Below are positions 32,477-44,648 of a DNA stretch of 64,000 nt, piece by piece (positions within the stretch are counted from its first letter, which is position 1; each line of letters opens with the position of its first letter). Below the pieces are notes generated by a model that saw nothing but the letters and a program-made list of their open reading frames with translations, did not search any database and was not told the origin of the DNA. The stretch comes from Limnanthes douglasii subsp. nivea (lineage: Eukaryota; Streptophyta; Magnoliopsida; Brassicales; Limnanthaceae): positions 250,687,305 to 250,751,304 of the forward strand of contig JAUPFV010000002.1 in the NCBI GenBank assembly GCA_036936605.1. The letters run 5' to 3'. The position numbers and the translations under genes are program-made.

Positions 32477-35460
32477 TTAAGGTTGAGCCTTTGAAGATGG
32501 CTCACCTTCATACACCTTCTTGCCTTTGAAGTCGCCTTTCCCTTCGTCTACCTTCTTGCCTTTGGGATTGTCTTTCTCTTCATCTGGGCTCTCCCCGGTA
32601 TGCTCTTCATCATCGGATGAGGACGCACTGGAGACTCCATCCTGATACTCATCGGCCATTGTATGATATGGAAGGTCATCATCGTCTACATAACGCCACA
32701 AGTCCCCTAGGTTCCTCTTCGGATATTTTTCATGAAAGAGTAGAACCATGTCAGACCTCACATTCTCAATCAATAGCTCTTCACTTTTAATCATCTGGTT
32801 GGCATAGGCATTGATCCTGGCTTGGATCGTAGCCTCTTGATCCCTTAGCAAAGTGGTATTCTCCTCGACAGCCTTGGATGCTGCATTCTCAAGAGCAATC
32901 TTGTCAGTAGTTAGGTTGGTGATAATTTTGTCCTTTGCCTTGGTCTCTTCTTTTGAGGCAGTAAGGTCTTTCTCCACTCCGGACAGCTTTTCCCGGAGGT
33001 CTCTGATGGTTTCCTCTAGAGTAGCAACTTTTGTGTTGCTTTCCTCCTGATTCTTCTTCAACTCCTCATTTGCTTCCTTTAGCATGTCAGCATTGGCAGT
33101 AGCAGTGCGAAGGTCTTTGGACTGTTTTTCCTTCTCAGACTTAAGGTCTTTGATGGTGTCTGCTTGACTCCGAACTTGTCTCTCCAGTGTAATTACCGGC
33201 TGCACATTTCTTAGCAAGGAGTGGGTTATGGTGTCCTTTTCAATAGAGACAATAAAAGTCTTACCATTGAAGTTGACAGTGTTAGAGTTGCTCGGAGGAA
33301 CGTAGGGCCCTGCAAAGTCGTCTCTGGGGAGGTTGAGGAAGTATTCGCCAAGTTCACCAAGACCGGTGATGTTTACTTCGTCAATGTTGAGCTCTCCTCC
33401 CTCAACTTCATCAGTATGAAAAAGTCCCTTGGGATCTCTTCAGCATGTGTTGGGTCAGCCTCGAAAGAAAGCTCCAGATCCCGGAGAGCAAGCTCATCTC
33501 CCTTAGAAGATTTTTTCTTCTTGGCTGCCCGGTCTGCCCCTTCACTCTCCTGCTTGCGATTCCTCTTGGAAGCCCTTTGAGGTTTTGGGAGGTCTGCTTC
33601 CTGCCTTTCGGACTCTTGCTCCACTACCTGCAAAAGAGCAGCATCGATTTGGCTCTGAGCCGGCCCCTCCGGGTCTGTTGGAGCATCCTTCTCAGCATCA
33701 GCAGGATTATCATTGCTCACCACCTTTTTGCCTTTCTTCTTGCCCTTCATTTTTCTTGGGGCTTTGGCCCGGCCTGGCAGGAAGAGTGTCCCATCTGCTT
33801 CATGGGACCTCTTAAGCACTGTGTCCAGAGAAGGTTGGGTGGTGAGCTCCTCCCAAATCAGGTCTCTCCGACCTGTGGTGTTCCACAGGTGAGACCTTGC
33901 CAGATTTCCACTAGTGAAGGCGTTGTGGAATCGGTTCCCCCAGTTCTATGTGGCCCAGGCATTGATTTTGCCACAAGTGACCTGTCCGGCCTTCAAGTAA
34001 TCACCGAACTCCTTAGGTAGTTCTGTTAAGACAAAAGAAAGACCAATTAATTTTGAACTATGAGAAGGAAGAAGTAGACAAAGATTTAAAGTGGGAAACT
34101 TACGGTCACTCCTCCATCTGCTTCTGAGGAGGCTTGGGTTCACTCCGGACTTGATCTTCTGTCCGTCTTCCCAAGCGCCACTGACAAACAAAAATTGGCT
34201 CCTCCATTTGCTCTCAGACTCCAACAGATCATCAACAGCTTTGAGATCATTCCCCATATTGAAGTGGTAGAAGGGGAATTGGTGATGTTTGCAAAGATTG
34301 GCCACTGCAGCAAACTCTTCCATAGGAAGAGGGATCCCGGACAGCCTTGATGCCATGATGCATGACATCAGAGTATACCAAGCATTGGGGCTCAGTTGGC
34401 TCGGACAGAGTTTGATCACATGAAAATATCTGACCATCTCTGGGTCCAATGGAAATCTGAGTCCCCAATTAAATAGCTCTGTGAAGATGACTATTTCATT
34501 CAGCTTGCAATCCATAGGAGTTTCAGGATCTATGGGAATCCTTATCCTTACATTTTCAGGGATCCCCCATTTTGTGCGCATTCGACCTAGTTCAGCCGTA
34601 TGGATGAACGCATACTTGGTCTTCTGTAAGGCCAAGAGGTATTTAAGTTCGACCCTGTGAAAACAAGGCCCTACCTTCCCTTCGAGACACTCCGGCAGCT
34701 CCGGATGCATCAAGCACAGTTTTTATTTGCCCTTATCTTTTTTGGCAGCAGCAGTGTTACTAGTCTGACCGGATGGCTCAGACTCAAAAGGGACTTCTTC
34801 AACAGAGTCCTTCATTCTTTCCTCCATGATCGTAGGAGGAATATCAGTGGCAGTGGCCCGAGGAGGATTCAGACTTGGCTCAGCCTGACTTCCGGACTGC
34901 TGGTTTTCTGTGTTTTCTTGACTTCTAGTCTCGAGCTGGGACTCTGAGGCAGAAGTCTCTCTCTGAAGTGCTGGGCTGCTAACCTCCGGACCGGGTAGTC
35001 TTTCCCGGGGAGATCTGATAGGCACTTCAGACCCATAGCTGCTATTTTTTGCCCCCGATTTTGAGGGAGTATTCTTAGAGGCTTTCCCCTTAACCAGCCG
35101 GCTTGTCCTCTTAACAACCAGCTTCTCAGGAGAGTGCTCTGTGTCTGATCCCATTGCGAGAAAGGGAGAAGGTTTTCTAAAGCTAGTGGTTGTAGCTCCT
35201 GGCTCGACAGTAGGCACTGACTTCTGAACTGAGGAACCAGAGATTATAGGGGAGATGGTGGATTGAAATAGTTTCTTGGGCTTAGTACCTTTAGAAGAGG
35301 ACGAGCCTCGATCTGACTCTGTAGCGGAGGAGATTGGTCTATCAACAGGCGAAGTAGGTAACCCTGCTGCGATTCATCTTTCCTTCTCGACTTTTTGTGC
35401 CTTCTCCAACTCAGAGAGGTTGAGCCACCCGCCATTGATCAAAGCAGTCCTTGCTGTAAA
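32477..35460 (-). pseudogene. Tat antisense ORF (gypsy-type 'putative transposon' domain plus coiled coil)
   Basis: Read on the minus strand. The N-terminus ALINGGWLNLSELEKAQKVE begins after a TTTACAG acceptor-like site near 35458. A disordered Ser/Pro-rich region follows, then a conserved domain at 34713-34150 (FNWGLRFPLDPEMVRYFHVI, CPSQLSPNAWYTLMSCIMAS) that I recognise as PF04195-like. An 81-bp GTAAGT...AACAG intron-like segment lies at 34023-34103. Basic RKMKGKKKGKKV follows. A long coiled coil (33200-32750) and an acidic tail end at 32477. In-frame stops occur near 35385, 34723 and 33946, with a frameshift near 33425. Function unknown; such reverse ORFs are known in Tat elements. Confidence 0.85.
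34023..34103 (-). other. Possible intron in the antisense ORF
   Basis: The minus strand runs from GTAAGTTTCCC to GTCTTAACAG, 81 bp and a multiple of three. It is AT/pyrimidine-rich and interrupts an otherwise protein-like frame between SDR and ELPKEFGDYL. Confidence 0.5.
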
Positions 35461-35561
35461 CATAAACTATCAAGTAAATCTTTGCTTTAGTGAGAGAAAG
35501 CTCTAAGAAAATATGCAGAGTAAATGTGAAAGAGATAGTAAAACAGTAGAAAGTGAGTCTG

Positions 35562-35569
35562 AATTTATA
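35562..35569 (-). promoter_or_regulatory. Candidate TATA box for the antisense ORF
   Basis: The minus strand reads TATAAATT about 100 bp upstream of the first antisense coding segment. A G-box palindrome GACACGTGTC lies about 140 bp further upstream, at 35708-35717. This suggests a dedicated promoter inside the element, separate from the LTR. It is inferred from sequence alone. Confidence 0.45.
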
Positions 35570-35858
35570 GTAAATCTGAAAAAGCAGTTTGGCAATGATT
35601 AAAAGACGGCGCTGATGTCACCATTTGTAATTAAAGAGGTTGCTTTTCGAAGAAGGTGGGTTCAAAATTCAAGGTGAAAAAACGGCTGGAGCAACCAATC
35701 AGAGTGTGACACGTGTCCCACGAACTCTGGCAAAAACCGTTTTGAATTCGTGAAGCTTTATCTGTCCGGGTAAACCCATAGACCTGTCCGGATTGAAAAC
35801 TACTTCTGACGTCAGACTGTTTTTCAAGTCTCTAACAAGAATACTTGCTCAAACACCT

Positions 35859-35871
35859 AAAAAGGGGCTCC
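35859..35871 (+). promoter_or_regulatory. Tat polypurine tract
   Basis: AAAAAGGGGCTCC directly precedes the 3' LTR. Confidence 0.85.
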
Positions 35872-36303
35872 TGATGAGTCCGAATTTAGCATGCTCCCCG
35901 GACACGGACAGATCGGTCCAAGGCCTCTGGACCGGACCGATCGGACAGATCACATAGACCGGACAGATCACTTTGAACACTATGCCCATAGGACTGTTCG
36001 AACTATGACAAAAGTACTAAAAAAACCTAAACACTTCTTGACTAAGCTACTTGCTCTCCTGCTTAGAGCTCATGGGTCTTTGAACATGACCCGGGTCCAT
36101 TAAACATGACCCGAAAGCCCATAAGGGCCCAAACATCAGGGTATAAATACCCAACCACCTGCTTAACTATGGGTAATGAAAATTAACTGCTACCAAGCTG
36201 CTTAATTATCTCTTTACTCTCTAAACACTTAAACACCCACACACCACCATAAAACACCAACTGAAATTACCAGCCTACCCTCAGGCGATTATTATCCACA
36301 CCA
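35872..36303 (+). repeat. Tat 3' LTR
   Basis: Direct repeat of 25954-26386, with 11 substitutions and a 1-bp deletion by eye. It is followed by the AGTAT duplicate. One of the three repeated hexad blocks is altered here (GGACCGATCGG). Confidence 0.97.
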
Positions 36304-36795
36304 AGTATTGCTGGCTATGAAGATGTTGACAATTGATTATGGTATATACGATAACTGCTTGTTTTTCATTTTTTGAACGTCAAATCAAATTTATTTCAGA
36401 CCGTCATTTAGGTATTATTAATATTGGGTTCACCTTGTATCCAAACTTCCATCATACCTATTGTATTTTCTATGATGTTCAAAATTTAAGGTATGCTCTC
36501 ATTCGTTGTGATTCAAAGTTTAAGTCTATGACTATTTATAAGTTTAAATAACATGTTTATGCTCCAACCCTAGACATTCTTAATGAAAGACCTAAAGTGT
36601 TTATTAGTGAATGAGGTCAGAGATAACCTTCTCGGTAATTTACTGAGGGATATATATGCTCAAGCATTTGTTCAAGGAAAATGATATGGTGATATGACAT
36701 CTTCTTCGACCAAATCTCATATTAAAGATCTGCGTAGTCTACCTATTCATGAATTAATTGAAAATATTTGAGGCTTACTTATGACTCAAATTTTG
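36304..36795 (+). pseudogene. MULE transposase, C-terminal half
   Basis: Continues the exon begun at 25947: SIAGYEDVDN, then, with frame changes, IKFISDRHLGIINIGFTLYP (second catalytic Asp at 36399-36401), NFHHTYCIFYDVQNLRYAL, YAPTLDILNERPKVFIS, YGDMTSS and HIKDLRSLPIHELIENI. These are the standard Mutator-like transposase motifs after the DDE centre. Stops are present. The gene is split by the 10.35-kb Tat insertion. Confidence 0.82.
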
Positions 36796-37548
36796 TGATG
36801 TTATTCAGAGGGGCTAAGTTGGAGAAATAACAACTAGAAAAATAAAATGTGGCCATTATTCAAAGTTAGCACATAAAAAAATGACCTACGGTGGACTTGT
36901 TTAAATGTTTTGGAATTTGACATCTACAAATTTTCATGTTACAAAGTATACGAGACCTGAACTTTAAACATACAAGACCAATATAGAGTATAAAAGCATG
37001 TGCTTCTAGTTAAATAAACACGCAACTCTACTTAATGAGACCAAACATACCATTCTATAAATGAACCCAAACTAACAACCTATTAACATATCTACTTAAA
37101 CCAAACATGTGGATATACTTAAACTAAACATGCGACTCTACTTAACTTAAACATCTGATTCCAGTTAAACTAAACATGTGATGTTATTTACACTAAACAT
37201 ACGAATATACTAAATGAGACCAAACATGCGACTCTACTAATGAACCAAACTAACAATCTATGTACATGGTTTCTTATAACAAACATGTGATTCTACTTAT
37301 ACTGAACATGTGGTTCTGCTTAAACTAAACACGCGTTTATAGTGAAACTAAATATGCGATTCTACTTAATGAGACCAAACATGTCTCTACTTAAACTATA
37401 CATGTGACTCTACTAAAACTAAACATGGGATTCTACTTCAACTAAACATGCGAGTCTCCTTCAGATAAACATGTGTTTTCATTGCAGCTCAACATGTGAT
37501 TTTAATACAAATAAACCTGCGATTCTACTACAACTATCACATGCGAGA
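36796..37548. repeat. Interspersed AAACATGCGA / CTACTTAAACT repeat field
   Basis: No gene. Between about 36960 and 37560 there are some 20 degenerate units of the type CTACTTAAACTAAACATGCG, spaced irregularly at about 25-40 bp. Variants are AACATGTGA, AACATGCGA and AACATACGA. The same words recur at 24430-24540, 25695-25860, 38740-38950, 39510-39700 and 40100-40150. Confidence 0.8.
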
Positions 37549-40490
37549 CTATACTAGACTACACATATTGGATATGTAAAACAAACTTGAGCAAATACAA
37601 AAGAAAGTATTAGAAAATGTGCAGTGTTTGGACGATGAAGGAAGAGTCTGACGATGAACTTTTTTGTTTTCATCACTAAGGAAATGATAAAACATATGTG
37701 CTCTTGTAAACTGGGACATATCTTCACTGTATCTTTCAGCAACAAATCCAATATGGATAAAGTCTTTGACATATTCGCAAACAAAAATGTCACCGTCGAG
37801 GCTTCTTAGTTTTTGTGATGGGATATTTCTTTGTTTTTGCATCTTATATGGATGTTTTTTTACATATGTACGATTTTATTTTACAAAAGGTACGCCAACT
37901 ATTAACAAGACCAGTTAAAAGGTTATATGCAAGACTAGTTGGAAATAAGAAACATACAAGATTTTAAATACTTACGAGTGGCTCAGTAATTTTTCTTGTT
38001 TTGTCTAGTGTGCATCTAGTGGGAGGGAACAGTGAGTTATAGTTTGTTGATGTTACCGATTCAAGGTCAATAATAAAAAATATCTAATGGTTTATTGTAT
38101 TTTTCGAGATGCTGCATACCGGAACCAACGCATAATATCCAATGGTTTATGGCAGTGAAGTTCGCATTAAGACAAAGGATTATAAACATATTTTTTTTGT
38201 AATAATTGATACCTAATTTTAGGTATACTTATTTTTGTATGACCAAAAAGTTGCATCACGTGGAATTCACAATTGTAAGTACCATCAAAACCTTTGGATG
38301 GTACTTTTTACTTGTTTTCTCTAAGTGTTTTATAAATCCAAACGTCTATAACCTACCAAATCACAAGTGGGGAACATGTTATACAAGAGGTGAGACTGAG
38401 AATTGTTATCAATAACTTATGCCACACTGAGTCATTATTATAATGTAATACTTATATATTTTACCTTAAATTCTAAGTCACGTTTATTAGGTAGCTCCAT
38501 CAGATCACTTAGATAGAAATTCATTCTATATGCCTTTTATATCTTACACACTTTATGGTTTTCACCAACGTCAATCAATTGCTTTGTTTCGGTATTTTAT
38601 TTCCTAATTAGGAAAAGTAACCTCTTCCTCTTGTATCTTACATAGTGTTTTTTCAAAAAATGGCCATTCAGACCACTCATCGTTCCTTGCACTAGTTATT
38701 TGTTTCTCTGAATGAGTGTAAAATAATATGTGAGACTTGTATGAAACTCGCTATCCATGAAGTAAACATGCGAAATCAGATATCCACAGAGCAAACATGT
38801 GACACATCGACATGTATCATTAAGAAACAAGCGAGACTATATATTTAATACAAACATGCGATCTAAATGAAAAACAAAACAGACCGATCAAGTATAACAA
38901 ATATGTGATTCCAAGTATAATAAATAAGCAAGACATGTTATAAATAACATGAAATTTATTCTTGTATAACCTTATAATATATGACAAATCTAATGTTTTA
39001 GAAACCTACAGTATATAGGAATATATATTCAAAGTTAAATCTTAATCTACTTAAGATCCACTTAAATCTTCAAGAAGTTCTACCCCTGATGTTATCTCTG
39101 TCTCTTTTACATCATTTTCAGTATTTGAATCAAACATACCACCAGCCTCCATCTCTTTCACGATATTAGCCCAAGTTTGTGTCGCGGTAGCATCAGCCTC
39201 AAACTTATCGATCTAATCATAATAGAACTATGTAGGCTCTGTAAAAGAATCATAGTTTTTTATACTTCTATAGATGCTTTTTGTCAGGTTTATAAGTTAA
39301 GACTGATGGTCATTTTTATCTTTTCCACTTTAGTGGTGTTAGTTATTCGATTCGTCTGTGTTGGATTACTTGTGCCTGTGGGCCGACTAGTACTGGTTCT
39401 GGTTGATGGAATTGGATTTCTTCAGCCTATTTGTTGGCTGCTTTTTATTTCTGTTGTCCGTCTTGGGGTTGGATTTAATGGAGTTTTTCTTCTTCTGGTT
39501 TTATTAAACATGTGGTCCTAGTGAAAACATTTCATACCATGCTAGTGCAAGTAAACCAGGCAAGACTAGTGTTATTAAACATGCGATCTTGGTGAAATAT
39601 TTACATGTTATACTAGTGCAATTAAATATGTGATCTTGGTAAAAACACATGCTAGTTTTATTAAACTAACCATGCAAGACTAGTGCAGTTAACCATGTGT
39701 TTCTCTCGATAAATTCATAGGATATATATATATATATATATATATATAATACTTACCAGTTGTGCAGGGTGGTTGGACTGGGTGGTTCAGTTAGTCTGGT
39801 TGGTTGATTGTTTTAGCTGGTTGTTGTTCTTGTGAGACTGAGTGGTTTGACTGTTCGGGTGGGTGTTATTTCTTTTGTTAAAACGAGTGTTTGTTTTCTT
39901 ATTATCATTGTTGTTCTTATGGTACCATTGGGATTTCTTCGTTGACTAGTGGTGGTACCGATGCAATTGGCTTTGGATCACAAATTGGTAGAATATAGTG
40001 TTCTTTCAGTCTCTTTCAATTCTAGCTGCCGACGTAACTCGACTATCACTTTCTATTGCTCTTTGACTTGTACGAATAATGTAAGACATATTGGTATGAG
40101 ACATGTGAAACTATAACAAACATAACAGACATAACAAGCGAGACTAAAAGAGAAATATATACTAATTTTTTTCTTCTGTCTTTCAAGCGAACACTCCATA
40201 CGGTCAAACTCAACACACCACTTGTATATATTGCTTTGTCTTTTACGTTCTAATTCCTAATATAAAAGAGAAGTCCTCTTGAAGGTGGTTTGACTTTTCT
40301 TTGATGTTTACATTGTTGTTGTAAGTGGTTGCCGTGCTCTTTGAGGGGGTTAGAGTCTTCTTGGATGATCTTAGAGTCTTTATGTTTTGTTGGATGAATT
40401 CACTTAGGGTGCAACCAATATGAAAGTTATCCCTGCCTGGGTTTATACTGGTTGGATTTGTTCTGGTTGTTGTGATGGATGGCTGTATAG
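37549..40490 (-). pseudogene. Ulp1-like cysteine protease gene carried by the MULE (multi-exon, decayed)
   Basis: Minus strand, converging on the transposase. The upstream part holds ERKRQSNIYKWCVEFDRMEC (about 40255), coiled-coil VIVELRRQLELKETERT (about 40040), Thr/Pro/Arg-rich exons with a GTAAGTATT donor near 39755, and WANIVKEMEAGGMFDS (about 39150). The C48 peptidase region has INHWILC with the catalytic-type His (38142-38144), IDLESV with the Asp (38066-38068), a GTAAGT donor near 37978, then DGDIFVCEYVKDF and RAHMFYHFL. At the catalytic Cys position the residue is Gly (37792-37794). Ulp-like genes in MULEs are known (Kaonashi-type). Exon borders are partial. Confidence 0.72.
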
Positions 40491-40539
40491 GGTGTGAAGG
40501 CTCTATTGGATAAAAAAAATTGACTTAATCCATGATAAG

Positions 40540-43080
40540 ACCAAATAGAATGTAAATTTCAGAATTTCAAGATAAGGGAAGGCACATGCTAATAAAGACT
40601 ATAATCATGACGTTAGGGATTGTCATCAGCTACAAAATTAAATTGAAAGGTTGATATATAACAGATAATTAGTTGAATTTTATATAAAACAATGAACAAA
40701 AAAAATTCCAGATAAAGTGAAAAATAAACTCATTTACTTTAGGAGGTGATACACTATCAAGGACTTTGGAATTCGTAAAATATATATTAAAGAGATCTCG
40801 AAGTTCACTTTATTGATAAATGTTTTGTGCACTTGAACTTAGCATCATTACCTTTGTTTATTTGTTTTTTGAAATAAAGATGAGCTAAGAGGATATGTAA
40901 ATCCATACAGATATATTCTCGTTATTACAATATCTATATAAATTATTAAAAGTCAAGAGGGTTTTAACCTATACTAGTATTTATACCAATGTTGTATGCA
41001 TAAATATCTATAATAATATGATATAAATATATGCATTTTAAAACAAGAGTTAACTTGATCAAATTTAGGGAAATAAGCATGTATATCCTTGGAGAAATTG
41101 AGGATGCATAATGCATAATGAGAAAACTCTTGTTGTTAAAGATATTTTAATGAGGAAAATACAAGAATTTATATCCTCGTATCATCAGGATGTAATATAT
41201 GTTGTTAAATATTAAATTGGTATAATATAAAGTACCCACAGGTAGACAATGAAGTATTATCCTACACCTTTTAATCCTATAAAGAACATCATGTAAAATG
41301 CAAAAATATCTTTGGGATGAAAAAAAATCAAATGAACACCTAAAGAAGTTGAAAGAGGGATAAATTAATAACCCTTGAAAACTCTTCATTTGACTAAACA
41401 TATAGACAAAAACCAAAGACTTTGAAATTGCAGCTGGTAAATTTGTATTGATTGATACTTTCATTAAAGATTAAAAAAATTGATATTTGATTTACTAAAA
41501 AGTCAACACTGATATTTTTATTAGAATATAAATAGATGTAATATTATTCTCTAATGATCGATAAATGCCTACAATCGATCATATAAAATATAGAGTTTTT
41601 CCCCTGGAAAAAAGCCACGATTATTGTCGAAGAGGCTGACTAGCTACTAAAAATGAGTCACGAAAATGAATCAATGTATCTTACCTCGTTGGTAAATTCT
41701 ATAATTTTAAAAAATAATAACGGAAAATAGATAATATGCATATATTTTACCAATCCAAACTGACCATGCTCGAATGATTCTTTTTCGTGACCTCATATAA
41801 GTCAAATGCAAGATTAAATATTTGTCATGGACTACTATTGTTGATGAATGTGTATTTGTGTTAAAATCAGAATAAAATGAATTTTTATGATCAATAAAAC
41901 ATAATTTTCACGACCGAACATTAATTGTAATGTTATAAACTGATGTCTTTTTGTTGAAGAATTTTAGGGTCTCATATAAGAGGTAGGTTAATCATATATT
42001 TGGTAATGAATTTGGAAATAATATGAAAGTTTACATTGTTGATGTGCTTATCAAAAGTGAAAAGAAAAAAATAAAATATTGATGCTTTAAGTGAGACATT
42101 CTTTAACATTTACAAGTATATCTTAACACTATGTTTTCAAGTGTTTGTTTGGAGTTAGATCTAGAGAGCTTCTAACATTTATGGTAAGCAAAAGAGTAAC
42201 TGAATCTGATCTAATATAATTGTAATATTTACTTATCACCACCTCAGAACATCAAATAAGTACAAAAACTTATTGATTTTTTAGATTCTCTTCCTAAATT
42301 CATATCACGATCTTGAAATACATTTCTACAGTTGAACATACATGGATTAGACGATCTACACGAAAAAGGGTAAAATGTTTTTTATCAATTCAGCCATTTT
42401 TTATCATGTTGTAAGTGATATCTTAAATATTAAAAACGATAAAATTCAAAGATGAGTCTACTACATGAGCAACAACTTAATGACTCTTATACATGATGCT
42501 TAAATCTTAGAAATTAACTATAGGTTTATTAGTAGTGTTAAGAAACATGTATCCTTATTTTCAAGATCATATGATTATAGTACAAACTTCTCGTCGTTTC
42601 TAGAGCGTAGTCCAAAAACCAAATGTGTCTAGAAAATTAACGAAATGGTTTGTTGAATGAAGAGAACATACGATTAAGTTCAAACCTAAAACTATGATTG
42701 AAGGGAAAACTTTAACAAAATTTCTAACTACGTTTTAATCAAACGATATATTATATGAGATTAAAAGAAAATATAAAATAGATTTGGATGAATACGCAAA
42801 GGGGTGGTTTGTATAGTTGAAGCCTCTGACTCTACTGGTTGTGAATAAAGAATAAAACTGACTATATCAATTAAATTAAAAGAAGAATTTTGACAAACAA
42901 TTAGGTTTTTATTTAAGACAACAAATAATGAAGCCTTATTAGTTACGGCGTGATTACCAAAATATGTGGTGCTCAATTTTTTGAGTTTATTAATCATCTA
43001 CAAGTGGTGGCAAATTTTCTGGAAGGACAATAAGAAGATAAACAAGCTAACGTGAGATACTACCTACAAACAATTAGGAA
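40540..43080 (+). mobile_element. Ancient Ty3/gypsy relic
   Basis: Short protein-like islands lie in gypsy order. A gag C-terminal zinc-like segment KAHANKDYNHDVRDCHQLQN and IERLIYN lie at 40570-40680. An RT piece CLFGVRSRELLTFMVSKR-like lies at about 42140-42200. RNase H end RNMYPYFQDHMIIVQTS and KLTKWFVE lie at 42540-42740. Second RNase H-like FLFKTTNNEALLVTA lies at about 42910-42960. Stops are dense. The same segments are clearer in the element at 57265-64000. No LTRs were found. Confidence 0.6.
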
Positions 43081-44555
43081 CTATGAATATACAATAAATG
43101 ACTATGTAGCAAAAAAAGGAAAATTAGAGTGAAACTTTGGTAAGTTACTTCAACGGTAGCAAAAATAGGTGATAAGGTTTAAGCTTGGAAATTATGGCAA
43201 AAAAACATCATATAAATTTTGTTTGACTAATTTTTATTTAAAACATGTTTTAAATATGTTTTAAATATAATATTTTTATGTTGTTTTGGAAATAATAAAA
43301 TTGATTTCTTCGTAGAGGAACTACACGAAAGAGGAGTGTTGTGCTCACTGTAAATTCAAGAGATTCATATGTATGCTATTTTTAGAAAAGTATTAGTAGT
43401 CAACTCTAGCTACTAAAGTAAATTTAATTATTGAAACTTATGATCTCCACCAAAAGTTTGCTAGTCCGCACAACTCTTATCATAAGCTTTAGGTTCCATA
43501 ATAGTGTTTTATTATATTTTATAAATTAGAGATCAACCGTGCAGAACACTTCTTTTGGAAACGAGAAAATGACTGCTTATTGTAAGAATGGACTATTTTA
43601 AACAGTTGGTAGAAGTAGATTTGTTGGCTCATATAAAATTACAATATATTTTTATTTTCTATAAAAAAAAATTGTTTACTGTAGATACAAAGTACCGTGA
43701 GTATTAACAACATACAACATAGAAAATATTGCATATAAAAATGAAGTAGTCATATTTGTTTGTCAAACATTTTGGATAAAGCAAAAGGTTTCAACATCCA
43801 CAGGCGAATGACTAAATTAAAGTCACAAAAATAATAGTTAAACTATCCATGGGATAAACTCGATTGTTCCTACAAAAATGATGATCCTAAGCCATATGGT
43901 TAAGTTCTATTACGAGAAGATAATATCGGATAAATAAGAACGAAACTAAAACTAATATATGAAAAACGATAGCATATACGATAAAGAGTATAACACTATT
44001 AAATACTTATCGGAAGTTTGAATAATTTTAAGTTGGAAAAAAGATTTTTTGAACTAATGTGCCTAGTTGTAAGAATAGTGTTCCATATTAATAAGTAGGG
44101 ACATGTTAGAAAGAAAGGATCTAAAAGTGAAGACGGATAGAAAGATAACCTATGCAATTAATATTTAGGGTTTTAATATATAATATAAAAGCAAATGAAA
44201 AATAATTTTTATTAAATGAATTTAAAATAATTTCATGGAACCAAAATATGAATATATAATTTATTAAAAAAATAAAGCAATTAGTTAAATATAAACATAT
44301 TTTTTCAAAGCCAAATTATTTTTCATAGTGTTCTTTTTATCTCTGGATTACCTAGAAACTAACTTTATTGTAGGACTTGTTACCATTCAGACTTCACTAG
44401 GTCGTGACAGTAATTACTTAGTAGTATTGGTAAGAAACCGTTATAGATTTTATATGACAGTATTATTAATCAACTAATCTGGGAGAAAATTGAAAACAAT
44501 AAATTTACTTGTAATACTAAATTCATATAATGTTTAAAAAATTAGTATTAAATTC

Positions 44556-44648
<93 letters not shown>

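Larger units (their letters stand above)
25954..36303 (+). mobile_element. Complete Tat-type Ty3/gypsy retrotransposon with antisense ORF
   Basis: This 10,350-bp element has LTRs of 433 bp (25954-26386) and 432 bp (35872-36303), a perfect AGTAT target duplication, a primer site and a polypurine tract (AAAAAGGGGCTCC). The LTRs differ at 11 bases and one indel by eye, about 2.5-3%. Order: gag, protease, RT, RNase H, second RNase H, integrase, then a minus-strand ORF of about 3 kb before the 3' LTR. The double RNase H and reverse ORF place it in the Tat (Grande/Retand-like) lineage. Several stops and frameshifts and an RT deletion make it nonautonomous. Confidence 0.97.

Noticed and set aside
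33445..34020. Plus-strand ORF of 191 codons in the Tat element
   Set aside because: Mirrors the minus-strand antisense ORF, whose PF04195-like and coiled-coil content is clear; Leu/Cys/Pro-rich shadow.
36960..37560. CRISPR-like array
   Set aside because: Repeats are degenerate and irregularly spaced, in a plant genome with no cas context.
39177..39521. Plus-strand hydrophobic ORF that could be read as a membrane protein
   Set aside because: The opposite strand reads Thr/Pro/Arg-rich segments belonging to the Ulp1-like gene; complementary codons create Val/Leu-rich shadows.
41147..41464. Minus-strand ORF of 105 codons
   Set aside because: AT-rich chance frame within the decayed gypsy relic; no motif or conservation sign.
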